From Terrimonas ginsenosidimutans (GTDB taxonomy: Bacteria; Bacteroidota; Bacteroidia; Chitinophagales; Chitinophagaceae), in NCBI RefSeq assembly GCF_022012415.1, contig NZ_JAKLTR010000014.1:124001-188000 (forward strand): 64,000 nucleotides of DNA. Reading direction: 5' to 3'. Numbering within the stretch: the first letter of the stretch is position 1; each line of letters begins with the position of its first letter. Below, piece after piece: positions 42,700 through 51,032 of the stretch. The notes under the pieces are model-generated. The model saw nothing but the letters and a program-made list of their open reading frames with translations. It made no database searches and was not told where the DNA came from. The position numbers and the translations under genes are program-made.

Positions 42700-43829
42700 T
42701 GAATAAACATCTTCACATAGTATGCCTGGATACGCCATGGCCGGCCGATTATGGCGGTGCCATCGATATGATGAACAGGATCATGAAACTTCATGAACTT
42801 GGGATCCGTATCCACCTGCATTACTTCAACTATAATGAACGCGGTACACCGAATGAACTTAACCAGTTCTGCGAATCGATCAATGTATACCCCCGCGAAA
42901 CATTCAATAACAGCTTTTCTTTCAAAACACCTTTTATCGTCGCATCAAGGATGAATGACGACCTGGTACAAAGGCTTTCCGCAGATAACCACCCTATCCT
43001 GCTGGAAGGTATTCATTGCACTGGCATATTACGGGACATGGATATTTCATCCCGTAAAGTGCTCATCCGGATGCACAATGAAGAAAGCATCTATTATAAA
43101 GAGCTTGCAAGGGTGGAAAAATCATTTGTAAAAAAACTGTACTTCTTCAATGAAAGCCGGCTGCTGAAAAAATATGCGACTGAGCTTCCGGATGAATGTA
43201 CTTATGCATGTGTGTCGGAAAATGATGTACGTGCGTTGAAGAATGTTTATCATCTCGACAATGTGCAGTTCCTCCCCACTTTTCCAACCTGGCAAAAAGT
43301 AACGGGAGAAGAAGGTCAGGGCAATTTCTGCCTCTATCACGGAAATTTATCTGTGCCGGAGAATGAAAAGGCTGCGCTCTGGTTGCTTTGCAATGTTGTT
43401 ACAAAATCGAGGGCACCCTTCATTATTGCCGGCAAAAAGCCGTCTAAGCGGTTATCAAAAGTGGCGGAATTGTGCCAGCATACCTGCCTGGTTGCAGATC
43501 CGTCAGAAACAGAAATGAACGACCTGGTACGCAAAGCGCATATACATGTACTCCCCTGCTTCAATAAGGAAGTAACAGGCATCCGCCTTAAACTACTGCA
43601 TGCTTTGTTTGAGGGCCGGCATTGTGTGGTAAATGAGCCAATGGTTGCGGGAACGGGCCTGGAAGATGCCTGCCATCTTGCGGGCAACGCGAATGCCTTT
43701 GCATCGATCATCATGCAATTGTATCATCAGCCCTATACAAGAGAAGAAAAGATCCTTCGTAAACAGCTACTCGGAAATACATACGACAACGAAAAGAATA
43801 CGCGCGAGCTTATTCAATGGTTATGGTAG
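42699..43829 (+). CDS. Second glycosyltransferase-like protein (GT4-type)
   Basis: The 376-aa protein starts with HLHIVCLDTPWPADYGGAIDMMNRIMKLHELG, the N-terminal motif of GT4 proteins that remodel cell-surface glycans, and has a C-terminal part with FCLYHGNLSVPENEKAALWLL, FIIAGKKPS and GIRLKLLHALFEGRHCVVNEPMVAGTGLE (the donor-binding helix). It is translationally coupled to the gene before it, so both probably act on the same glycan. Its last 20 bp overlap the 3' end of ftsE, which is transcribed towards it. Confidence 0.82.
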   Translation: MNKHLHIVCLDTPWPADYGGAIDMMNRIMKLHELGIRIHLHYFNYNERGTPNELNQFCESINVYPRETFNNSFSFKTPFIVASRMNDDLVQRLSADNHPILLEGIHCTGILRDMDISSRKVLIRMHNEESIYYKELARVEKSFVKKLYFFNESRLLKKYATELPDECTYACVSENDVRALKNVYHLDNVQFLPTFPTWQKVTGEEGQGNFCLYHGNLSVPENEKAALWLLCNVVTKSRAPFIIAGKKPSKRLSKVAELCQHTCLVADPSETEMNDLVRKAHIHVLPCFNKEVTGIRLKLLHALFEGRHCVVNEPMVAGTGLEDACHLAGNANAFASIIMQLYHQPYTREEKILRKQLLGNTYDNEKNTRELIQWLW

Positions 43830-44499
43830 CATTATCGATCACACGTCCGCGTTCTGTCCGGATCATCCGCGCAGGAAATTTCTGCACAACGATATAATCA
43901 TGTGTAGCCATCAGGATCGTGGTGTTGAAATCCCGGGAAATATGGAATAGCAGGTTCATGATCTCATCAGAAGTTTCAGGATCAAGGTTACCTGTAGGTT
44001 CATCTGCCAGAATCAGCTTTGGTGAATTCAGCAGGGCCCGTGCGATATCTACCCGCTGCTGCTCTCCACCACTAAGCTCAAACGGCATTTTAAAGCCTTT
44101 TGCTTTCAGGCCAACTTTTTCCAACACGTCCTGGATCTTTTCATCCATAAGACGCGCATCAGTCCAGCCAGTGGCTTTTAAAACGAATTTGAGGTTTTCG
44201 TTCACGTTACGGTCTGTCAGCAATTGGAAGTCCTGAAATACCACGCCAAGATTGCGGCGGAGAAAAGGTACTTTTCTCCAATCCATCTTTTTCAGCGTGA
44301 ATCCTGCTACCGTGGATTCTCCTTCAGTAAGCGGAAGCTCGCCATACAGGGTTTTCAGTAAGCTCGACTTACCTGTTCCTGTTTTTCCGACCAGGTACAC
44401 GAACTCCCCCTTATTAACGGTCAGGTTTACGTCCTGCAAAATGAGATTATTACCCTGATATATATTGGCGTGCTGTATTTCGATAATCGGCTCTGACAT
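43810..44499 (-). CDS. ftsE: ABC transporter ATPase, FtsE-like
   Basis: The 229-aa ATP-binding subunit has Walker A GKTGTGKSS, Q-loop VFQDFQLL, signature LSGGEQQRV, Walker B LILADEPTG and H-loop THD. The sequence LRRNLGVVFQDFQLL and the conserved spacing are characteristic of FtsE, which with the membrane protein FtsX controls peptidoglycan hydrolases at the division septum. FtsX is not adjacent. The ATG ending at 44499 is preferred; seven codons upstream are possible but overlap a likely promoter region (TTATTTTG). The 3' end overlaps a glycosyltransferase gene by 20 bp. Confidence 0.9.
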   Translation of the reverse strand: MSEPIIEIQHANIYQGNNLILQDVNLTVNKGEFVYLVGKTGTGKSSLLKTLYGELPLTEGESTVAGFTLKKMDWRKVPFLRRNLGVVFQDFQLLTDRNVNENLKFVLKATGWTDARLMDEKIQDVLEKVGLKAKGFKMPFELSGGEQQRVDIARALLNSPKLILADEPTGNLDPETSDEIMNLLFHISRDFNTTILMATHDYIVVQKFPARMIRTERGRVIDNATITIE

Positions 44500-44562
44500 T
44501 AATCCGTTCGTTTTCTGCAAAATAAGGCAAACTACAGGTAAAAATCCCCTTTTTTTAATAAA

Positions 44563-44597
44563 ACTAAAGAATTAGTTGTAAAACTAGTTTTTTAGTT
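44563..44597. promoter_or_regulatory. Possible BlaI-type operator
   Basis: Two dyads lie 64-98 bp before the BlaI-like start: ACTAA-AGAA-TTAGT (44563-44576) and the perfect 12-bp palindrome AAAACTAGTTTT (44580-44591), followed by another TTAGTT. Repeated ACTA/TAGT half-sites suit a dimeric winged-helix repressor; the link to this gene is inference. Confidence 0.4.
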
Positions 44598-44660
44598 ATA
44601 GCTTCGGATTGTTTAAATTGCGTTGACGGTTTTTAACAGGCCGGATAAAAACTCTGAAAT

Positions 44661-45032
44661 ATGAAAGCACTTACCAAAGCGGAGGAACAGGTAATGCAGG
44701 TGTTGTGGAAGTTAGAAACAGCATTTCTGCGTGATGTAGTGGATGATATGCAAGACCCCAAGCCGCATCAGAATACTGTGGCGACGTTGTTGAAGATCCT
44801 GGTGGAAAAAGAATTTGTAGCGATCAATGTAATGGGCCGCCAGCATCAGTACTATCCTCTTGTGAGCAAAGATGATTATTCCAAACGCAGTATGAAGCAG
44901 CTGGTGAAAGGATACTTCGAAGGTTCATTCAGCAATGTTGTATCCTTCCTGGTGAAGGAAAATAATATTTCAGTGGAAGAACTGGAAACCCTGCTTCAAC
45001 AAATTAAAAAACAACAAAACAACAAGAAATGA
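44661..45032 (+). CDS. BlaI/MecI/CopY-family transcriptional repressor
   Basis: The 123-aa protein is a winged-helix regulator: KALTKAEEQVMQVLWKLETAFLRDVVDDM (helices 1-2) and QNTVATLLKILVEKEFVAINVMGRQHQYYPLV (recognition helix and wing), with a helical C-terminal dimerisation region. In the classical system the repressor is destroyed when its partner BlaR1 senses a beta-lactam. Its stop overlaps the ATG of the M56 gene by 4 bp (ATGA), so they form a tight two-gene operon. Inducer unknown; no beta-lactamase is nearby. Confidence 0.93.
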   Translation: MKALTKAEEQVMQVLWKLETAFLRDVVDDMQDPKPHQNTVATLLKILVEKEFVAINVMGRQHQYYPLVSKDDYSKRSMKQLVKGYFEGSFSNVVSFLVKENNISVEELETLLQQIKKQQNNKK

Positions 45033-47398
45033 AAAGCTTGTTCTTTTACCTGGTCCAGGTAGTGGTTGTATCAGGCATCCTGTATGCTTATTATCATTTT
45101 GCGTTACGCAATAAAAAATTCCATCAGTACAATCGCTTTTACATCCTGGCTGCAACGCTGGCAAGCGTGCTCATTCCTTTTCTGAATATACCGGTGTACT
45201 TCACGGAGGAAGATAAATGGATGTATGCGCTGCAAAATCTGTCAGGCCCCGCAGTAGTGATCAATGTTGATCCGTCTGCTGAAGTGGAAAAGCCTTTTAA
45301 CTGGCAGGGATTGTTGTATTGCTTTTATGCACTGGTTGCAGTAGCCGGTGTCGCTAAGGTCCTTGTTTCTGTCTATCGCCTTAAAAAGATCATGCGCCGG
45401 CATCCTGCGGAACACCTGAACGGGATCCGGTTCATCAATACATCTGAACCCGGTACCCCCTTTTCATTCTTTCGCTGGCTGTTCTGGAATGATCGCATTG
45501 AGTTGTCTTCTCAGAAAGGCGAGCAGATCTTCCGTCATGAAGTATACCACATCGAACAAAAACACAGTATTGATTCGGTGTTTATGGAGATAATAACGAT
45601 TGTTTTCTGGATCAACCCTTTCTTTCACCTGATGAAAAAAGAATTGAAGGCGATCCATGAGTTTCTTGCCGACCGGTTTGCGTCACACGACACAGAGAAA
45701 TGGGAATACGCGGAGATGTTACTTATGCAGGCATTGAATACTCAGCATTCACTTGTCCAACCTTTTTTTCACAATCAGATAAAAAGACGTATAGCCATGA
45801 TTACAAATCCACAAAAAACAAGTCATCAATACCTGCGCAAACTGCTGGTATTGCCGCTGGGTGCATTACTCATTACATTGTTTGCATTCAGTTATCAGAA
45901 AAAATCTCCCGACCTGCTTGCCGAAGTGACCGTTACTGACATTCAGCCTGCTGTTATCGATTCACTCCCAGATGGGAAAACAGATATACGGGCTGATGTA
46001 TTCACCGTAAAAGGTGATGGTTTCAATGCCCAGAACCAAAAAGTAAAACCTCAATTGATCATCTTCAACGGGAAACGTTTCAACAGTGATGAGTTTGCGG
46101 CATTTACCGGTAAAAAAGGAAAAAATGTCGTTATTGAAGCCATGTATGTGGTTTCCACTCCGCCCAATGACAAGAATGCTATTCTACAGTATGGCGAACA
46201 GGCAAGAGATGGTGTGCTGGAATTCAAAGCAGCCACGCTCGACACTGTTCCGGCTGTTAAGGCCAATTCAGTTCGCATTAGCGCCTCACCTGTCCCTGGA
46301 AAAGAGCCATTGATCGTTCTGGATGGAGTTGTAAAAGATAGGGATGATTACAAACTTACACTCCAGCAACTCGATCCGGATAAGATCCAGTCGATCTCTA
46401 TTCTGAAAGACGCTTCTGCAACCGGTCTTTACGGAGACAAAGGTAAAAACGGTGTAATGCTGATCACCACAAAAAAAGATGTGGAAGTAAAAGAGCTTCG
46501 ACTGGAAACGTTACCGGGAGTGGTCGTTACTGACTCTGGCCGCCTCATTGGCACAGGTGCGAAAACCCGTGTTACGAATCTGCAGATAAAGCCCATTGAG
46601 GAAGTAAAAGCCGGCACCCAGTCTAACAAGCTTGAAGAGGTAACAGTAGTCGGTTACGGAACAAAAAAAGCAACGGGCGACCAGGTGATCGAAGTGCGTC
46701 AGGTGCCGTCAAATTCGATAAAAGGCCAGATTGAGGAAGTGCCTGTAAAAGGCAAATTACAATCAGTAACGATAGAAAATGTTAGCCGCACTTTCACAAA
46801 AGTAGAAGTGGAGCCAGCGTTCCCAGGCGGAGCGTCTGCATGGTACAGTTTTTTAACCAAAAATCTCGATGCCGCATCTCCTGCAAAAAATAATGCTCCT
46901 GCCGGTGAATACACCGTACAGGTACGCATGAAAGTTTCGGATGACGGACGCCTGAGCGATTTCAAAGCGCTTACCAATCACGGTTTCGGCATGGAAGCAG
47001 CAGCCATCCGTGCTCTGGAGAACAGCCCTTACTGGAACCCTGCCTATCAGAATGGCAAAGCTGTAAATGCGATCAAAACGCAAGCATTCACTTTCGTTGT
47101 CAAAGGCGAAACACCTAAACTGCAAGAAGTAACCATCAGCGCAATTCCTTCGGTTTCCGTTTATCCTAACCCGGCGAACGACAGAGTCTTTGTACGTCTG
47201 GAAGGATCAGAAGAACGTGAAGTGACGGTTCGTATCGTTGATATGGGCGGCAAGGAGAAAATGCGTTCCTCGATCAAAAAAGTAAAAGGCAGTACCGTAA
47301 ATGGTTTCAATATCGGATCACTTGCTCCGGGAACTTATATCCTGAATGTTGAAGGAAAAGGAATGACTTCTTCTTCGCATAAGTTCGTGAAAGAATAA
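45029..47398 (+). CDS. BlaR1-like M56 metallopeptidase fused to plug-like, TonB-type and T9SS sorting domains
   Basis: The 789-aa protein starts with three or four membrane helices (about residues 5-25, 36-57, 93-115) and an M56 zinc protease domain with HEVYH (170-174) and downstream glutamate in HEFLADRFA. After a further membrane segment near 272-290 come, in order: a segment resembling the plug of SusC-type receptors (PLIVLDGVV ... ILKDASATGLYGDKGKNGVMLITTKK, about 425-483), an LEEVTVVGYGTKK motif (about 535), a TonB C-terminal-like domain (about 595-695) and a T9SS type A sorting domain (YPNPANDR ... APGTYILNVEG, about 711-789). M56 plus TonB is known in Bacteroidota; plug-like and T9SS parts on a protein with inner-membrane helices are unusual. 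Confidence 0.85.
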   Translation: MKSLFFYLVQVVVVSGILYAYYHFALRNKKFHQYNRFYILAATLASVLIPFLNIPVYFTEEDKWMYALQNLSGPAVVINVDPSAEVEKPFNWQGLLYCFYALVAVAGVAKVLVSVYRLKKIMRRHPAEHLNGIRFINTSEPGTPFSFFRWLFWNDRIELSSQKGEQIFRHEVYHIEQKHSIDSVFMEIITIVFWINPFFHLMKKELKAIHEFLADRFASHDTEKWEYAEMLLMQALNTQHSLVQPFFHNQIKRRIAMITNPQKTSHQYLRKLLVLPLGALLITLFAFSYQKKSPDLLAEVTVTDIQPAVIDSLPDGKTDIRADVFTVKGDGFNAQNQKVKPQLIIFNGKRFNSDEFAAFTGKKGKNVVIEAMYVVSTPPNDKNAILQYGEQARDGVLEFKAATLDTVPAVKANSVRISASPVPGKEPLIVLDGVVKDRDDYKLTLQQLDPDKIQSISILKDASATGLYGDKGKNGVMLITTKKDVEVKELRLETLPGVVVTDSGRLIGTGAKTRVTNLQIKPIEEVKAGTQSNKLEEVTVVGYGTKKATGDQVIEVRQVPSNSIKGQIEEVPVKGKLQSVTIENVSRTFTKVEVEPAFPGGASAWYSFLTKNLDAASPAKNNAPAGEYTVQVRMKVSDDGRLSDFKALTNHGFGMEAAAIRALENSPYWNPAYQNGKAVNAIKTQAFTFVVKGETPKLQEVTISAIPSVSVYPNPANDRVFVRLEGSEEREVTVRIVDMGGKEKMRSSIKKVKGSTVNGFNIGSLAPGTYILNVEGKGMTSSSHKFVKE

Positions 47399-47407
47399 CC
47401 GGCCACC

Positions 47408-47520
47408 TGGCGTAGTTCTCATCGCAGAGGGCGCAAAGAACCGCAAAGAGCGCAACGTTGATCGTAAGATTTCGTTGCGCTCTTTGCGGTTCTTTGCGCC
47501 CTCTGCGATACTACTACGCC
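47408..47520. repeat. Inverted 9-mer island D2 with 37-bp perfect stem
   Basis: Positions 47421-47457 pair without mismatch with 47473-47509 across a 15-nt loop. The arms are built from CGCAGAGGG, CGCAAAGAA, CGCAAAGAG units, and both ends carry the GGCGTAG cap also seen at D1. It lies between the convergent M56 and purM genes and can act as a bidirectional terminator. Confidence 0.9.
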
Positions 47521-47528
47521 AGCCTTTC

Positions 47529-48704
47529 TTAAGCGTATTCCAGCATTCCGTTTGCAGTCTTAATCGTAAGTCTCTTTCCGGGCTTCTCCTCCTCTACCCT
47601 TCCGATCACCCGCGCCTGCACACCCATTTTCGCCGCTACTTTAATCAGTTTATCAGCATCTGCCTCGTTGGTATAGATCTCCAGTCTTGTACCCATGTTG
47701 AACACCTGGTACATTTCATGGTCATCAGCACCGCTTGCTTTCTGGATCAGATCAAAGATCACGGGTGGGGTGAAAAGTTCGTCTTTCAGAATATGTACGT
47801 CTTCAGGTACATACTTCAGGCATTTTGTTTGGCCGCCGCCACTGCAATGCACCAGGCCCTTGATACTGTCAAAATGATTTTCCAGCAGTTCCTTCAGCAC
47901 CGGGGCAAACGTACGCGTAGGAGAAAGCAGCAGCTGTCCGATATTCAGTTCTTCCCCATCCACTTCGATCTTATCCGTCATACGATGTGGCCCGATATAC
48001 ACCACCGAATCATCCAGTGAGTTATCAAACGATTCAGGAAATTTTTGTCCGTATATTTTTTGCAGAACATCGTGTCTGGCGCTGGTCAGGCCATTGCTCG
48101 CCAGGCCGCTGTTATAGCTTTGTTCATAACCCGCTTTACCAAAACCGGCGAGACCGACGATCACCTGTCCCGGTGCGATCTTTTCGTTGGTAATGAGTTT
48201 TGATTTGGGCCAGCGTGCGGTCATGGTTCCATTTACGGCGATCGTTCTCACCACATCGCCCACATCCGCTGTTTCTCCGCCCATATAGGTAATATTGATA
48301 CCGAAGTTTTTCATGGCATCAAAGAATTCCTGTGTTCCGTTGATCACCGCTTCCAGCACCTCTGCCGGGATGGCGTGCTTATTTCTATCGATGGTGGACG
48401 AGAAAAGAAGCTGGTCGTAGATGCCAACACACAGCAGGTCATCCAGGTTCATCACGATCGCGTCCTGGGCAATACCTTTCCAGACAGACAGATCTCCCGT
48501 TTCTTTCCAGTAGAGATAGGCCAGGATGCTTTTTGTTCCCGCCCCGTCCGCATGCATCAGGTTCACCCAATCCGCATCTCCACACAGCACATCCGGATAG
48601 ATCTTACAAAACGCTTTGGGATAAAGGCCTTTATCCAGTTTTTTCGTCGCAGCGTGCACCTCTTCCTTTTGTGCCGAAACGCCTCTTTTATCGTATAAGC
48701 TCAT
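47529..48704 (-). CDS. purM: Phosphoribosylformylglycinamidine cyclo-ligase (AIR synthase)
   Basis: The 391-aa enzyme closes the imidazole ring in purine synthesis with ATP. The N-terminal MSLYDKRGVSAQKEEVHAA and HADGAGTKSILA correspond to the conserved GVDGVGTK ATP-binding loop, with NLDDLLCVG, GGETADVGD and SGGGQTKCLKY further on. The sequence resembles the long Bacteroidota form (about 390 aa) rather than the 345-aa E. coli form. Monocistronic. PurC, two steps later in the pathway, is encoded at 58313-59227. Confidence 0.93.
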   Translation of the reverse strand: MSLYDKRGVSAQKEEVHAATKKLDKGLYPKAFCKIYPDVLCGDADWVNLMHADGAGTKSILAYLYWKETGDLSVWKGIAQDAIVMNLDDLLCVGIYDQLLFSSTIDRNKHAIPAEVLEAVINGTQEFFDAMKNFGINITYMGGETADVGDVVRTIAVNGTMTARWPKSKLITNEKIAPGQVIVGLAGFGKAGYEQSYNSGLASNGLTSARHDVLQKIYGQKFPESFDNSLDDSVVYIGPHRMTDKIEVDGEELNIGQLLLSPTRTFAPVLKELLENHFDSIKGLVHCSGGGQTKCLKYVPEDVHILKDELFTPPVIFDLIQKASGADDHEMYQVFNMGTRLEIYTNEADADKLIKVAAKMGVQARVIGRVEEEKPGKRLTIKTANGMLEYA

Positions 48705-48730
48705 GGGTAAAATTGAGGCGCGAAAATAAA

Positions 48731-48738
48731 CAAAAATA
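48731..48738 (-). promoter_or_regulatory. purM -7 box (TATTTTTG)
   Basis: Exact consensus on the minus strand, about 26 nt before the start codon and directly next to the left arm of island A5. Confidence 0.5.
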
Positions 48739-48740
48739 CT

Positions 48741-48883
48741 GTCCGTTGTCCTTTGCCTGCTAATCGTTGTCCGTTGTCCGTTGACCGTTGACCGGAAAAC
48801 AGCAAAATCTTACATTACAAAATTTAATTCCTGGCTCTCCGGACAACGGTCAACGGACAACGAACAACGGTCATCGGCCATCG
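48741..48883. repeat. Inverted heptamer island A5 (CCGWTGN family)
   Basis: Left arm 48741-48795 ends with CCGTTGT, CCGTTGT, CCGTTGA, CCGTTGA, CCGG; right arm 48838-48883 begins CCGG, ACAACGG, TCAACGG, ACAACGA, ACAACGG. The island fills the space between two divergent -7 boxes (48738 and 48893) almost exactly. Its left arm has an irregular outer part. Confidence 0.85.
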
Positions 48884-48892
48884 ATTTCCTCC

Positions 48893-48900
48893 TATCTTTG
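48893..48900 (+). promoter_or_regulatory. ribF -7 box (TATCTTTG)
   Basis: Exact consensus, 7 nt before the ATG at 48908, so the leader would be about 1-4 nt. Confidence 0.6.
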
Positions 48901-48907
48901 CCCCTTT

Positions 48908-49846
48908 ATGCAAATTCACAGAAACCTTGATCAGTTGCCCGAATTCAGGAATGCTGTGGTCACGATCGGTACTTTTGACGGCGTTCATGCCGGCCACCGG
49001 CAGATCATTGATGAGCTGATCCGCGAAGCCAGGTCTGTAAACGGTGAAACCGTGATCATTACTTTCCACCCGCATCCGCGTAAAGTGGTGACGTCTGCGA
49101 TACTCGGTGTAAGGTTGATCAATACACCGGAAGAAAAACTGGAGCTGCTCGAGCAACTGGGGATCGATCACGTGGTGGTGGTTCCCTTCACTGATGCGTT
49201 TGCCAACCAGTCTGCCGAAGACTATGTCGAAAACTTCCTGGTAAAAAGATTTCATCCGCATACCGTCATCATCGGTTATGACCATCGTTTTGGCAAAGAG
49301 CGTAAAGGCGATTACAGGCTGCTGGAGCAACTGGCGCCGCGTTTCGGCTATCAGCTCAGGGAAATCCCAAAACACATCCTGGATGAGATCGCTATCAGTT
49401 CCACACGCATCCGCGAAGCCCTGCTCGAAGGCCGTGTCTCCATCGCTGATAAATTGCTGGGGTATGATTTCTTTTTCTCCGGCGTGGTGGTGCATGGCGA
49501 TAAACTGGGCCGAGAACTTGGCTACCCCACGGCTAATATCCATGTACCTGATGAGGAAAAGATCATTCCGGGTAACGGGATCTATGCTGTCTATGCCGCC
49601 CTTACGCATGGTGAGCCTGCTTCCAGCCGGCTGAAAGGGATGATGAGTATCGGCTTCAGACCAACGGTCGACGGCAAAAGACGGGTGATTGAAGTGAACC
49701 TGTTTGATTTCAACCAGGATATCTATGGAAAAACGATCCGCATCTTTATAAAAAAATACCTGAGAGAAGAAATAAAGTTTGATTCACTGGAAGCACTCGT
49801 AAAACAGATCGACCAGGATAAGATCGATAGCCTTAACATCCTGTAA
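48908..49846 (+). CDS. ribF: Bifunctional riboflavin kinase / FAD synthetase
   Basis: The 312-aa enzyme converts riboflavin to FMN and then FAD. The N-terminal adenylyltransferase domain shows VVTIGTFDGVHAGHRQII (HxGH) and ITFHPHPRKV; the C-terminal kinase domain shows GRELGYPTANIHVPDE and FDFNQDIYGKTIRIFI. The frame is open upstream to 48788, but that part is translated from the repeat island and is rejected; the family start is MQIHRNLDQLPEF. The -7 box 7 nt upstream agrees. Monocistronic. Confidence 0.96.
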   Translation: MQIHRNLDQLPEFRNAVVTIGTFDGVHAGHRQIIDELIREARSVNGETVIITFHPHPRKVVTSAILGVRLINTPEEKLELLEQLGIDHVVVVPFTDAFANQSAEDYVENFLVKRFHPHTVIIGYDHRFGKERKGDYRLLEQLAPRFGYQLREIPKHILDEIAISSTRIREALLEGRVSIADKLLGYDFFFSGVVVHGDKLGRELGYPTANIHVPDEEKIIPGNGIYAVYAALTHGEPASSRLKGMMSIGFRPTVDGKRRVIEVNLFDFNQDIYGKTIRIFIKKYLREEIKFDSLEALVKQIDQDKIDSLNIL

Positions 49847-50006
49847 AAACAGCATATCATTCCCTGTTCAGGATCGCGCATGTAATATAAAAGCAAGTGA
49901 AAACACTTAAAGGCTAATAATAGAATTTCTTTGTTGATAAAAACTCCCGGAGGGCTATTGCGCATCCATAAAGCACGCTCTATCTTGCGTTGCAAATTCC
50001 CGTACT

Positions 50007-50963
50007 ATGAAAAGAACCTGGCTGCTCCCGGCAGCATGTATGTGCCTGATAATCGCTTCCTGTAAGTCAGATCATGAAGACACCCCCAAACCAGAACCGG
50101 CTAATGCTGAAAAAACATTGATGTCGATTGAAAAAATATGGGAACCGTCTTCCGGAATGGTAACATTTTCTTCCGTTGTTCTTAAGGGAAACGTGTCGCA
50201 AAACACCCTTACGTTCTGGGCTGACTCAACAAAAGACAGCTATACCAGGTATTTTTATGACCAGGGCGGTCTTCTGCAAAAGATCCTTTACAATAAGGTT
50301 GACGCAAACTTCTCAAAAAAAGACTCGCTGGTAATCGACCGGAAAGGAAATGGTGTTATCGATCTGATAGCCTCAAACGCTGCAACCATACGCTGCACTG
50401 TCTTACTTCTGCCAGACGGTGGAAAAGAAATAAGCTATGCAAAGAATGCAGCTACTGTTAAAAAGATCGTGCTGGATAAAGACGGGTATCCTGTAACAGA
50501 TATCGAAACCAATAGCAGTGCAAATAACTCAATCACCCTTCGCTATTTTTATGATGCCAACAAGAAGCTTACCAGCAGGCTTGACACAACAAGATCCGGC
50601 ACAACTATCTTTACCACAAAACTGATCGTTACAGCGGAAAACTCTCCCAACACTCACATGGTCTCCCTGCTCAAAAAATTGTTTGGTGCTGATCTGGAGT
50701 GGATGATGCACGACCAGGCATTCGGCACAACGCCTTTTGATATGTTGAACACTTATTTTACCACTTCGTCCACCCTATTGAATGGCGGCATCAGATCATG
50801 GACGGCCTCTCCAACAATTTCGACTGATGGAGTAAATTTTGGTCCGGCTGCTGGTTCAGAACGGGTTTATGAGACCACTTATGACACAAAAGGTCGCCTT
50901 TCCAAACGAATTATGAGATATTCACCCTACACTCAGATCTTTAACTATAAGTATTTTGATTAA
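50007..50963 (+). CDS. Lipoprotein of unknown function
   Basis: The 318-aa protein has a signal peptide with lipobox (LIIASC, Cys19) followed by an Asp/Pro-rich tether (KSDHEDTPKPEP). The body is beta-rich with repeated Tyr-Phe-Tyr-Asp segments (TRYFYDQGGLLQKI, LRYFYDANKKLTSR, TTYDTKGRLSKR) that resemble degenerate YD-type repeats. I do not recognise a named family. Predicted to sit in the outer membrane. It faces the lipoprotein gene at 51033-51785 across a shared terminator. Confidence 0.8.
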   Translation: MKRTWLLPAACMCLIIASCKSDHEDTPKPEPANAEKTLMSIEKIWEPSSGMVTFSSVVLKGNVSQNTLTFWADSTKDSYTRYFYDQGGLLQKILYNKVDANFSKKDSLVIDRKGNGVIDLIASNAATIRCTVLLLPDGGKEISYAKNAATVKKIVLDKDGYPVTDIETNSSANNSITLRYFYDANKKLTSRLDTTRSGTTIFTTKLIVTAENSPNTHMVSLLKKLFGADLEWMMHDQAFGTTPFDMLNTYFTTSSTLLNGGIRSWTASPTISTDGVNFGPAAGSERVYETTYDTKGRLSKRIMRYSPYTQIFNYKYFD

Positions 50964-50972
50964 GATCCATCA

Positions 50973-51025
50973 CATTCTAAAAACAGAAAACCCCGGTATC
51001 CCGGGGCTTTCTGTTTTTAAGAATG
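50973..51025. terminator. Bidirectional terminator
   Basis: A near-perfect palindrome with CCCCGG (50991-50996) and CCGGGG (51001-51006) at its centre and CATTCT/AGAATG with A5/T5 tracts outside. It fills the gap between two convergent lipoprotein genes. Confidence 0.9.
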
Positions 51026-51032
51026 TATTGCT

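Noticed and set aside
48788-48907. N-terminal extension of RibF by 40 codons
   Set aside because: The extension translates repeat arms, and the -7 box at 48893-48900 lies inside it, so the ATG at 48908 is used.
48824-49609. Minus-strand frame of 261 codons opposite ribF
   Set aside because: It reads through island A5 and the antisense of ribF; no start signal or motif supports it.
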